A DNA stretch of 20,269 nucleotides from the NCBI GenBank assembly GCA_023399355.1, contig JAEWQC010000085.1, forward strand, positions 1-20,269. The letters are read 5' to 3'. The translations under genes and the position numbers were made by a program. Below, piece by piece: positions 1 through 6,470 of this stretch. Positions within the stretch are counted from its first letter, which is position 1. Each line of letters opens with the position of its first letter. Source of the DNA: Bacillota bacterium. Its GTDB lineage: Bacteria > Bacillota > Clostridia > Acetivibrionales > DTU013. The notes under the pieces are model-generated. The model was not told the DNA's origin. It saw only the letters and a list, made by a program, of their open reading frames with translations, and ran no database searches.

Positions 1-882
1 ATTTACCACCATTACTTCTATTGCAGGCACGATCCCGCTTCCATTCCTTTTCGGAACCAGTTGCTGGGAGATTACGCCTTCAAGTACCGTTGCCAGTTGC
101 CCCTTTACCTGGTTCTGCTGCGCCGGAGGAAACGAGTCGATGATTCTGTCGATTGTCTTTGCCGCACCTACCGTATGTAGTGTGGAGAATACCAAATGTC
201 CCGTTTCAGCAGCCGTCAGCGCAATGGATATCGTTTCAGGATCTCTCATCTCCCCCACCAGGATAACGTCGGGATCTTCCCTCAGGGTTGCTCTTAGTGC
301 TGCGGCGAAAGATCTTGTGTCCGGGCCCACTTCCCGCTGGTCGATCAAACCGCTCTTGTGCTTGTGCAGGTACTCGATCGGGTCCTCTATCGTTATAATG
401 TGGGCTCTTCTCTCCTCATTGACCAGGTTCAGAAGGCTGGCAAGCGTCGTGGATTTTCCGCTGCCTGTCGGGCCTGTCGCCAGTATGAGCCCTCTTGTCT
501 TTCTCGCAAAGCTCCTGACGATCTGGGGCAAACCGAGGGAATCAAACGGCGGAATGTTGAACGGCAGGGAACGGATTGCAACCGAATAGGTACCACGCTG
601 CCTGTAAACATTTACCCTGAATCTTCCAAGACCCGGCTTGGAGAATGAGAAGTCAAGATCTCCATTTGCATCAAGCTGCTTTTTCATATTGTCATCCAGC
701 AGTGAATTGACCAGCTCTGTTGAAATATCGGGAGTGACGACCTCGGTGTCTGCCACGGTCTGTAATATTGAATTCAGTCTCACTGTCGGTTTGCTTCCTA
801 CGTTGATATGAAGATCGGATGCTTTGACTTTGCATGTGTATTCCAGCAAATCATCCATTTTTCTAGTATTAATCTCTGGCAT
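1..882 (-). CDS. pilT: Type IV pilus retraction ATPase PilT (3' end outside window)
   Basis: PilT is the cytoplasmic hexameric ATPase that powers pilus retraction and twitching motility. The frame stays open to base 1, giving 294 residues of the roughly 350 usual for the family, so the C-terminal helical part is missing from view. Visible motifs are Walker A GPTGSGKS (residues about 137-144), Walker B DVILVGEMRD (about 205-214) and the His box GHLVFSTLHT; the last residues seen are VPAIEVMVVN, as in PilT. I chose the ATG at 880-882, which overlaps the pilB stop by 14 bases and suggests translational coupling. An in-frame ATG at 856-858 (MDDLLEYT) is a real alternative, and neither has a strong Shine-Dalgarno. 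Because pilB is immediately upstream on the same strand, this is part of a pilus operon that continues beyond the window. Confidence 0.93.
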   Translation of the reverse strand, partial: MPEINTRKMDDLLEYTCKVKASDLHINVGSKPTVRLNSILQTVADTEVVTPDISTELVNSLLDDNMKKQLDANGDLDFSFSKPGLGRFRVNVYRQRGTYSVAIRSLPFNIPPFDSLGLPQIVRSFARKTRGLILATGPTGSGKSTTLASLLNLVNEERRAHIITIEDPIEYLHKHKSGLIDQREVGPDTRSFAAALRATLREDPDVILVGEMRDPETISIALTAAETGHLVFSTLHTVGAAKTIDRIIDSFPPAQQNQVKGQLATVLEGVISQQLVPKRNGSGIVPAIEVMVVN

Positions 883-2545
883 ATACTGTTTTCACCATCT
901 CCTGCATAGTAGTCTGGCCTCTGAGTACCAAGTCTTTACAGCTGTCAAAGAGGTTTACCATTCCCATCTTCATTGCTGTATCGCGCAACTGCTCTGCATT
1001 GCTTTCCTTTTCAATTAGGATTCGGTGTTCTTTCTCTATCAGCATAACTTCATGGATTGCCGCTCTGCCCTTGTAGCCCGTATTATTGCATGTGGGGCAG
1101 CCCCCCGCTTTATATAGCTGTACAGGCTTGTCCACATTCAGAAGTTTCATTTCTTTTTCATCGGAGGTATATTCTTTTCTGCAGCTCTGGCATACCTTCC
1201 TGACAAGTCTTTGTGCGATTACACCTACAACCGCATCCGCCACCAGATACGGCTCGACGCCCATGTCCACCAGCCTCGTAATTGCACCGGGGGCATCATT
1301 GGTATGGAGCGTTGAAAATACCAGATGTCCCGTGATAGCTGCCCTTACTGCGATCTGGGCTGTTTCTTCATCCCTAATCTCACCGATCATGATGATATCT
1401 GGGTCCTGTCTTAAAATGCTCCTTAATCCCGCCGCAAAGGTGAGTCCCGCCTTTGCGTTCACCTGAACCTGATTGATGCCTTCCATCATATATTCCACCG
1501 GATCTTCTACTGTAACAATATTCTTATCCGGTTGATTCACTTCACTCAGCAATGTATATAATGTAGTACTCTTGCCGCTTCCGGTCGGGCCGGTGAGCAG
1601 GACGATCCCATATGGCATCTTGATGATTTTATCCATCAGGGCGTTTTCATGTTCCGTAAAGCCAAGCATCTGCCGGTTAAATACAAACACCGTCCTGTCC
1701 AGAATTCTGATAACAATTTTTTCACCGAATACAGTTGGCAGTGATGAGACACGGAAATCATAACTTTTTGAATTGAGTTCCATTTCAATTCTGCCATCCT
1801 GGGGGATTCTTTTTTCGGCAATGTTCATGCCTGCCATGATTTTAATTCTTGTTGATACCGCGGAATAAAGGTTCTGCGGTATTCTCGTGCTTTCGGACAA
1901 TACGCCGTCAACCCTGTAGCGCACTGCTACATTGTTCTCGAAAGGTTCGATATGAATATCACTGGCCCGGATGCTGATCGCCTGATAAATGATAGAATTG
2001 GTAAGTCTGACTGCAGGAGCGTTCTGGACATCATCTGTGACTGCTGCATCAATCTTTACATCAAGATTGATATCATATTCTTTTTTGAGATCCTCTATCG
2101 CCTTATCTGTTGCCTGTTTACCGTAATAAAACTCAATCGCTTTATCAATTGAGCTTTTGCTGGCAATAACAGGCTCTACCTTTTTTCGGGTAATGAAACA
2201 GATGTCGTCTATGGCAAAAACATTTAGAGGATCGCTCATCGCAACAATCAATTTATCATCCTGCATATTGACAGGAATGAGATTGTGTTTTTTTGCAACT
2301 TCCTTCGGGATGCTTCTGGCTACTTCAGAGTCTACAAAGATATTGTCGATTTCCACACGTTTGATGGACAATTGCTGAGAAAGGGTATCAATAATCTCTG
2401 ATTCAGATATGATACCCTCTTCGATTAACACTTCACCCAGACGCCTCTTGGTGCGCATCTGAATTTCGAGTGCTTTATTAAGTTGGGCAAGAGACAGCTT
2501 GCCCGCTGACATTAGTATATCTCCAAGTCTTTTACGTTCCCTCAT
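869..2545 (-). CDS. pilB: Type IV pilus assembly ATPase PilB with N-terminal c-di-GMP-binding (MshEN) motifs
   Basis: PilB/GspE-family hexameric ATPase that drives pilus extension at the inner face of the membrane. Numbered from the ATG (558 residues), two RLG...G...L...Q motifs of 24 residues occupy 6-29 and 35-58, separated by five residues, which is the arrangement described for MshEN c-di-GMP-binding domains. Walker A GPTGSGKS is at 319-326, Walker B IIMIGE near 384-389 and the His box GHLVFSTLHT just after. Four cysteines as two CxxC pairs (452/455 and 483/486) form the zinc site usual for GspE/PilB. The ATG at 2543-2545 has AAGGG eight bases upstream; a TTG one codon earlier is possible. 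The protein is full length for the family. The 157 bases up to the transglutaminase gene show no convincing intrinsic terminator, so read-through from that unit is possible. Confidence 0.95.
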   Translation of the reverse strand: MRERKRLGDILMSAGKLSLAQLNKALEIQMRTKRRLGEVLIEEGIISESEIIDTLSQQLSIKRVEIDNIFVDSEVARSIPKEVAKKHNLIPVNMQDDKLIVAMSDPLNVFAIDDICFITRKKVEPVIASKSSIDKAIEFYYGKQATDKAIEDLKKEYDINLDVKIDAAVTDDVQNAPAVRLTNSIIYQAISIRASDIHIEPFENNVAVRYRVDGVLSESTRIPQNLYSAVSTRIKIMAGMNIAEKRIPQDGRIEMELNSKSYDFRVSSLPTVFGEKIVIRILDRTVFVFNRQMLGFTEHENALMDKIIKMPYGIVLLTGPTGSGKSTTLYTLLSEVNQPDKNIVTVEDPVEYMMEGINQVQVNAKAGLTFAAGLRSILRQDPDIIMIGEIRDEETAQIAVRAAITGHLVFSTLHTNDAPGAITRLVDMGVEPYLVADAVVGVIAQRLVRKVCQSCRKEYTSDEKEMKLLNVDKPVQLYKAGGCPTCNNTGYKGRAAIHEVMLIEKEHRILIEKESNAEQLRDTAMKMGMVNLFDSCKDLVLRGQTTMQEMVKTVYARD

Positions 2546-2702
2546 CAAAATAACCCTTTACCTTCTGTAAAATTCGAGTCTCTTCTAATTTTGTAAGGTT
2601 TTCTCTATTTTATTAAATTTTAAAATAACTTATACCTTATTGGATATATCGTCAACCAATTAGTATATCATTAATGGATTTTCATTGAATTTTATCATTA
2701 TA

Positions 2703-3515
2703 TCAATATTCGTGGACTTTTGTATACTGTTTTGCGCTTTTCTCCATGCTATATTTTCGTTTTGCCACTTTCATCTGTGCATCATAAGTGGTATCCGTTA
2801 CAATCCATTTTCCATTTTCGCTGTCATAGACTTCATTCCAGGCATGATATCCGTCCACCAGGGTTGAATAGCCTTTGACCAGCTTTGCCGGTATTCCCAG
2901 ACTGCGGAGCATTGCGGCATAGGTGGAAGCGTAATCATAGCATATCCCTTTTCCGGTCCTTATTGTATTGTCAATGTTCGGCAGATAATCATTATTAAGT
3001 TTGCTAAGCTTATCAAAATCATATGTTACATTGTTCACCAGAAAGTCGTATACTGCCTTGATTTTTTGACTGTCGGTTGTCAGGCCTTTGGTAAGTTCTT
3101 TTGCCTTAATGATTGCTGCCATGTTAGTGTTCCAGTTGATATTCTGTACGGATGCCAGATAAATTTGTTTTTCGTCCGGCAAATCCAGCTTGATATTTTT
3201 AGTGGATACGTATTTGTATTGATTATCAACAACATTCTCCAGAATGCTGACCTTGTATTCGCCATCACCCAATTGAAGAGGGAAGTTTTCAGTCGTCCCG
3301 TCATTCTTCAGATTGTATGTTACGTTTTGCCCGTCCTTTTCTACCATTACCTTAAGTTTGCTGTCAGTCTGCGCATCATATGCGAGTGCAATTATTCCGG
3401 ATGACAGCTTGTCCGTAATGTAGGAAGCCGTCTTATCGGATCCGGCGGCTGCTGCTGGCATCATATTGAAAAGAAAAACCAGGGTGACAATTACTGCTGT
3501 AAATAGCTTCTTCAT
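2703..3515 (-). CDS. Secreted transglutaminase-like (papain-fold) protein under tandem c-di-GMP riboswitches
   Basis: 270-residue exported protein. Residues 1-24 are a classical signal peptide (MKK, hydrophobic stretch, AAAA before the likely cleavage). Residues about 25-125 are a beta-rich region without a motif I recognise. Residues about 145-245 form a transglutaminase-core domain with the catalytic triad in order: Cys192 (GKGICYDYAS), His224 (GYHAWNEV) and Asp241 (VTDTTYD). Such proteins in clostridia may be proteases, amidases or cross-linkers at the cell wall; the substrate cannot be read from the sequence. The ATG is preceded by GGAGGAG at good spacing. The gene sits directly behind two c-di-GMP-I riboswitches and downstream of a sortase gene on the same strand, which points to a regulated cell-surface role. 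There is no LPxTG-type anchor, so it is probably released or held non-covalently. Confidence 0.9.
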   Translation of the reverse strand: MKKLFTAVIVTLVFLFNMMPAAAAGSDKTASYITDKLSSGIIALAYDAQTDSKLKVMVEKDGQNVTYNLKNDGTTENFPLQLGDGEYKVSILENVVDNQYKYVSTKNIKLDLPDEKQIYLASVQNINWNTNMAAIIKAKELTKGLTTDSQKIKAVYDFLVNNVTYDFDKLSKLNNDYLPNIDNTIRTGKGICYDYASTYAAMLRSLGIPAKLVKGYSTLVDGYHAWNEVYDSENGKWIVTDTTYDAQMKVAKRKYSMEKSAKQYTKVHEY

Positions 3516-3519
3516 GAAG

Positions 3520-3683
3520 ACTCCTCCTTCGGTAGCTGGCTGCCACTCTGGGATTCGCTGCGGTGCCGGTCGTTGACTGAAGTCAACTGCCCGCCCTTGC
3601 AGCCTGAATCCTGATCAGGCCCTTTAGCTTTGCGTCCCGGCCTTTCGACCGGTTTGCCTTTATCGTTGAAAAGTGATTTCAAC
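3520..3683 (-). ncRNA. c-di-GMP-I (GEMM-I) riboswitch, gene-proximal copy, with repeat in P3
   Basis: Read on the minus strand this matches the GEMM-I aptamer: GGCAAACC, a P2 hairpin CCGGTC-GAAA-GGCCGG with GNRA tetraloop, then GGGACGCAAAGC, a P3 arm, and the 3' strand GGCAGCCAGCTACCGAA. The G just before CAAACC is kept, which fits c-di-GMP rather than cGAMP selectivity (position assigned from memory of the Vc2 structure). P3 is unusually long: GGATTC pairs with GAATCC, GCTGC with GCAGC, and the loop carries a dispersed repeat. The aptamer runs straight into the Shine-Dalgarno of the transglutaminase gene. ACTTTTC (3668-3674) can pair with GAGGAGT (3520-3526), which would mask that site, so translational control is likely. 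Confidence 0.9.
3563..3604. repeat. Dispersed 42-bp palindromic repeat lodged in the P3 loop of the riboswitch
   Basis: The plus strand reads GCCGGTC, then GTTGAC-TGAA-GTCAAC, then TGCCCGCCCTTGC. This is a diverged copy of the 41-bp unit repeated six times at 6160-6405 and present singly at 19129-19170. It falls entirely between the paired P3 arms of the proximal riboswitch, so the conserved aptamer core is not interrupted. The distal riboswitch lacks it and has a short P3 instead. Confidence 0.85.
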
Positions 3684-3741
3684 AATAATCTTTCTGATTA
3701 TTTAATGAAGCTCTTTATTGCATTTGAATATTTATGCAAAT

Positions 3742-3865
3742 AAAAAACTCCCCTTTCGGTAACTGGCTGCCACTATTCGTATCCTTCCGGATCCGTTTTC
3801 AGGCCCTTTAGCTTTGCGCCCCTGACTTTCGTCAAGTTTGCCGTTTGTCGTTGAAAAGTTCCAAC
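3742..3865 (-). ncRNA. c-di-GMP-I (GEMM-I) riboswitch, promoter-proximal copy
   Basis: Second aptamer of the same class, upstream of the first on the transcript. It has GGCAAAC, P2 CTTGAC-GAAA-GTCAGG, GGCGCAAAGC, a short P3 capped by ATCC-GGAA-GGAT, and GGCAGCCAGTTACCGAA. P2 and P3 differ in sequence from the proximal copy yet keep pairing, which supports a functional structure. The 3' end is GGGGAGT followed by six T residues. ACTTTTC (3853-3859) can pair with GGGGAGT (3747-3753), giving a closing stem directly before a U run, as in an intrinsic terminator. About 60 bases of AT-rich linker separate the two riboswitches. Confidence 0.9.
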
Positions 3866-3892
3866 TTACGAATATTCTATTGTTTTAACTAC

Positions 3893-3921
3893 ATAATACC
3901 AGATAACTATTTGTTTTGCAA
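3893..3921 (-). promoter_or_regulatory. Predicted sigma-A promoter for the tandem riboswitch transcript
   Basis: On the minus strand -35 TTGCAA (3916-3921), a 17-base spacer and -10 TATTAT (3893-3898) preceded by TGG, an extended -10. Start of transcription is expected near 3886, about 20 bases before the first riboswitch. It lies between the sortase stop and the riboswitches, so the transglutaminase gene need not depend on sortase read-through. Confidence 0.7.
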
Positions 3922-3966
3922 CACTTTTCCAGTATTTTCTGACATATTTTTTCACATTTTGTTAAC

Positions 3967-4665
3967 CTATGGTTCAAGCAGAATTGTCTCGTCAAGCCTT
4001 GCATGCAGAATCAACCTGTGGGTGGCGATATATATGGGGGTACAGGTTATAAGTGTCAACTCTGTTTCATCCTTGCTCCCCTTGAGCACCGATACGTCAT
4101 CAGGCTTTACTACGAGCTTTTGATAGACTTTGTACCGGAATTCCGCTTTCTTTGTCGTAACAGAGATGGTATCCCCGACCTTCACTTCATCCAGTCTGTT
4201 GAAATAACGTCCGAACGTGTAATTTCTGTGTCCTGCCAATGAACAATTTCCAGGCTGCCCAAGGCCTGGCGTTCCTGGAATATGGCCTATGGCTCTGCTG
4301 AGATTCGAGGGCTTAACCCCTTCAACAATCGGGTATTTTATCTTTATTTTATCAATTTTTATAATACCAAGAACCGTTTGAGACTTTGCAGGTGATTTGG
4401 CGGAAACCGCAGTCCCTGTTGTATTGGACTTTACGGACGTAGTCTTCTCGTGCGCGTCTGCTGAAAATGCATCCTGCAGCTGTCCAAACGCCTCTTCCGG
4501 ATTTGCATCGGAATTCGTGGCTGCTTCGGCAGATGCAGCATCCTCGCTGTTGTACCACTCAGCCATCAGTTTGTTTTCCTGCCATTGCATATAAAGCTTG
4601 CCTGCTAAAGGATACATTGCTATCAATATGCCTATGATTACGATAACTATTGCAAGTTTTTTCAT
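3967..4665 (-). CDS. Class D-like sortase, membrane anchored
   Basis: Cysteine transpeptidase that cleaves a sorting motif on exported proteins and attaches them to the cell wall or to each other. Numbered from the ATG at 4663-4665 (232 residues): an N-terminal membrane anchor (about 4-22), a low-complexity Ala/Ser/Glu linker (about 40-95) and a C-terminal sortase domain with His146 (LAGHRNYTFGRYF), Cys208 (LTLITCTP) and Arg217 (THRLILHAR), the complete catalytic set. The HRNYxFGxxF pattern and length resemble class D. GGAGG lies only three bases before this ATG, which is tight; an upstream GTG at 4683 would include the ribosome binding site itself and is less likely. No sortase substrate with a recognisable sorting signal is in the window. 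It may form a surface module with the neighbouring transglutaminase-like protein and the pilus genes. Confidence 0.9.
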   Translation of the reverse strand: MKKLAIVIVIIGILIAMYPLAGKLYMQWQENKLMAEWYNSEDAASAEAATNSDANPEEAFGQLQDAFSADAHEKTTSVKSNTTGTAVSAKSPAKSQTVLGIIKIDKIKIKYPIVEGVKPSNLSRAIGHIPGTPGLGQPGNCSLAGHRNYTFGRYFNRLDEVKVGDTISVTTKKAEFRYKVYQKLVVKPDDVSVLKGSKDETELTLITCTPIYIATHRLILHARLDETILLEP

Positions 4666-4694
4666 ATTCCTCCAAATACACACCTTATGGATAT

Positions 4695-4723
4695 ATCATA
4701 CAGAAAATCTGGTATGTTATCAA
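4695..4723 (-). promoter_or_regulatory. Predicted sigma-A promoter of the sortase gene
   Basis: Minus-strand -35 TTGATA (4718-4723), 17-base spacer, -10 TATGAT (4695-4700). This leaves a leader of roughly 20 bases before the sortase ATG, enough only for the ribosome binding site, so no riboswitch precedes this gene. Confidence 0.65.
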
Positions 4724-5106
4724 TACCCCGGATAATAATCATCAGATAGTGTTTAAAGTTATCAGGTCCGTAAATTTTAATAAATATGCATTAGCTTTAC
4801 AATATGGGCAGACTCTGGGAGTGCACCGCTATCATGAAACACAGCCCTCCTCCTCGTTCTTTTCATGATTCTCTGTATCGTATATATTCAAAAAATCTTA
4901 TGGAGGAGCCAAAACTACAAATGAAAAATATCTTGTATGGGTATCTTACCATGGTACCGGTGTTGTTCATCATGCCCTGCCATCTTCTTTCAGAACTAGA
5001 GTTTTAAAAATAATGTGCTGAATGATTATTTGCAGTGGTTTAAAAGCAGGAGGACTTTTTCATAATATATAATGAAGAAACAATGATTTTGAACTTATAT
5101 AACCGT
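4724..5106. other. Divergent spacer between sortase and glycosyltransferase genes
   Basis: No gene I can support. It contains a 9-bp perfect inverted repeat, ATCATGAAA (4831-4839) and TTTCATGAT (4861-4869), around a C-rich 21-base loop. There is also a short open frame at 4921-5007 that would encode a 28-residue hydrophobic peptide (MKNILYGYL...SELEF); its GGAGG lies about 14 bases upstream, too far to be convincing. A TATAAT hexamer at 5068-5073 has no good -35 partner. Confidence 0.4.
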
Positions 5107-5154
5107 AAATCATTGCAGAAATATATTTTCCCTTATATCAAATGATTTCTGCAA
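5107..5154 (+). promoter_or_regulatory. Mutually exclusive inverted repeats in the glycosyltransferase leader
   Basis: TTGCAGAAAT (5113-5122) is perfectly complementary to ATTTCTGCAA (5145-5154). AAATCAT (5107-5113) is complementary to ATGATTT (5142-5148). The two right arms overlap, so only one stem can form at a time. This lies 26 bases before the start codon and could be a leader switch or a protein-binding site; I recognise no known family. Confidence 0.4.
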
Positions 5155-5179
5155 CATATACCCAGAAGGAGAATTGTTT

Positions 5180-6139
5180 ATGCGGGAAAAAATACTGTGC
5201 TCTGTTGTAATTCCGGTATATAATGAAGAGCTTGTGATTTTGGAGACTTACAAGCGTCTGAAATCTGTCATGGATTCTTTGAAAGAGACCTATGAACTGA
5301 TCTTTGTCAATGACGGCAGCAGGGATAAGTCAGCTTCCATATTGGAAGAGATCTGCGAAGGTGATCAAAACGTGAAGCTTGTGGATTTTTCAAGGAACTT
5401 CGGTCATCAGATGGCCAGTACGGCTGGAATGGACTATTCCTCCGGGGAAACAATCGTTCTGATTGATGCAGATCTTCAGGATCCGCCTGAAATAATCCCT
5501 CGAATGCTTGAAAAATGGCGTGAAGGCTTTGATGTCGTCTATGGGGTGCGCCTTAAAAGGAAGGGTGAGACATTTTTCAAGAAATTTACCTCCAAAGCAT
5601 TCTACCGTTTGCTGAACAGCATGACAGAAGTCGAAATTCCGCTCGATACCGGCGATTTCAGACTTGTCGGCAGGAAGGTCTGTGATGCGCTTAAGACTAC
5701 AAATGAAAGAAGCCGATATCTGCGGGGTCTGATAAGCTGGATGGGCTTCAGGCAGATCGGACTGGAATATGAACGGGACAAGAGGTTTGCAGGCAAAACG
5801 AAATACCCGCTGAAGAAAATGTTCAAGTTCGCATTTGACGGCATTTCATCGTTTTCCTACAAACCCCTCAAACTGGCTACATACTTTGGCAGCTTCGTTT
5901 CGATCCTGAGTTTTATCTACCTGCTGGTAGTCATTTACAAGGGTCTTTTCACAAACAGCACTGTGACAGGCTGGGCTTCGACACTTGCCGTCAGCCTGTT
6001 CTTCAACGGCATCGTCCTTATCATCCTTGGTATTATGGGAGAGTATATCGGCAGAATCTTCGACGAGGTAAAAGGACGGCCATTATATATTATAAGGGAC
6101 ACAAAGAATATAGACACTGATAAGATCATCAAAAGATGA
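5180..6139 (+). CDS. Polyprenyl-phosphate glycosyltransferase, GT2 family (GtrB/DPM1-like)
   Basis: 319-residue membrane enzyme expected to move a sugar from a nucleotide donor to a polyprenyl phosphate carrier on the cytoplasmic face, feeding cell-wall or surface glycan decoration. The N-terminal GT-A domain shows VVIPVYNEE (about 8-16), FVNDGS (about 42-47) and the metal-binding DADLQDP (96-102). Two C-terminal hydrophobic hairpin segments (about 231-257 and 268-292) and the IGRIFDEVKGRPLYII tail are typical of the GtrB/YkoT-like branch. The start is the ATG at 5180 with AAGGAG eight bases upstream, not the TTG two codons earlier. It is the only clear plus-strand gene and stands alone, converging on serA. 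The sugar and acceptor cannot be deduced; no flippase or GtrC-like partner is next to it. Confidence 0.9.
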   Translation: MREKILCSVVIPVYNEELVILETYKRLKSVMDSLKETYELIFVNDGSRDKSASILEEICEGDQNVKLVDFSRNFGHQMASTAGMDYSSGETIVLIDADLQDPPEIIPRMLEKWREGFDVVYGVRLKRKGETFFKKFTSKAFYRLLNSMTEVEIPLDTGDFRLVGRKVCDALKTTNERSRYLRGLISWMGFRQIGLEYERDKRFAGKTKYPLKKMFKFAFDGISSFSYKPLKLATYFGSFVSILSFIYLLVVIYKGLFTNSTVTGWASTLAVSLFFNGIVLIILGIMGEYIGRIFDEVKGRPLYIIRDTKNIDTDKIIKR

Positions 6140-6159
6140 GCAGCCCGGGAGGGGGGAGG

Positions 6160-6405
6160 GGGCTGGTCGTTGACTGCGTCAACTGCTCGCCCATGCGTCC
6201 GGGCTGGTCGTTGACTGCGTCAACTGCTCGCCCATGCGTCCGGGCTGGTCGTTGACTGCGTCAACTGCTCGCCCATGCATCCGGGCTGGTCGTTGACTGC
6301 GTCAACTGCTCGCCCATGCATCCGGGCTGGTCGTTGACTGCGTCAACTGCCCGCCCATGCGTCCGGGCTGGTCGTTGACTGCGTCAACTGCCCGCCCATG
6401 CGTCC
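6160..6405. repeat. Tandem array of six 41-bp palindromic repeats
   Basis: Six units start at 6160, 6201, 6242, 6283, 6324 and 6365, exactly 41 bases apart with no spacers. Each begins GGGCTGGTCG, contains GTTGAC-TGC-GTCAAC, and ends GCCCATGCRTCC, so each can form a hairpin with outer arms GGGC/GCCC. Variation is limited to TGCTCGCC versus TGCCCGCC and ATGCGTCC versus ATGCATCC; units 1=2, 3=4 and 5=6. The array fills the convergent gap between the glycosyltransferase and serA and is preceded by a G-rich stretch (6147-6162). Related single copies occur at 3563-3604 and 19129-19170. Confidence 0.95.
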
Positions 6406-6411
6406 GGGATT

Positions 6412-6454
6412 AAAAAACCCGAAAGATGCATGTGGAGGATGCATTTTCCGGGTT
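6412..6454 (-). terminator. Intrinsic terminator of the serine operon
   Basis: On the minus strand, AACCCGGAAAATGCAT pairs with ATGCATCTTTCGGGTT around a 7-base loop, with a run of six T residues at the end. It lies 17 bases after the serA stop. On the plus strand the T run is short, so it would stop the glycosyltransferase transcript less well. Confidence 0.9.
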
Positions 6455-6470
6455 TCGACTTGAAAACTGT

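Noticed and set aside
4921..5007. 28-codon hydrophobic peptide, possibly AgrD-like
   Set aside because: The GGAGG is about 14 bases from the ATG, the Cys region lacks the usual AgrD tail, and no agrB lies nearby.
6147..6162. G-quadruplex next to the 41-bp array
   Set aside because: The G runs do not give four clean tracts of three with proper loops, so I keep it only as a G-rich stretch.
6160..6405. CRISPR-like array
   Set aside because: The repeats are directly contiguous at 41 bases with no unique spacers, and no cas gene is near. It is a tandem palindromic repeat.
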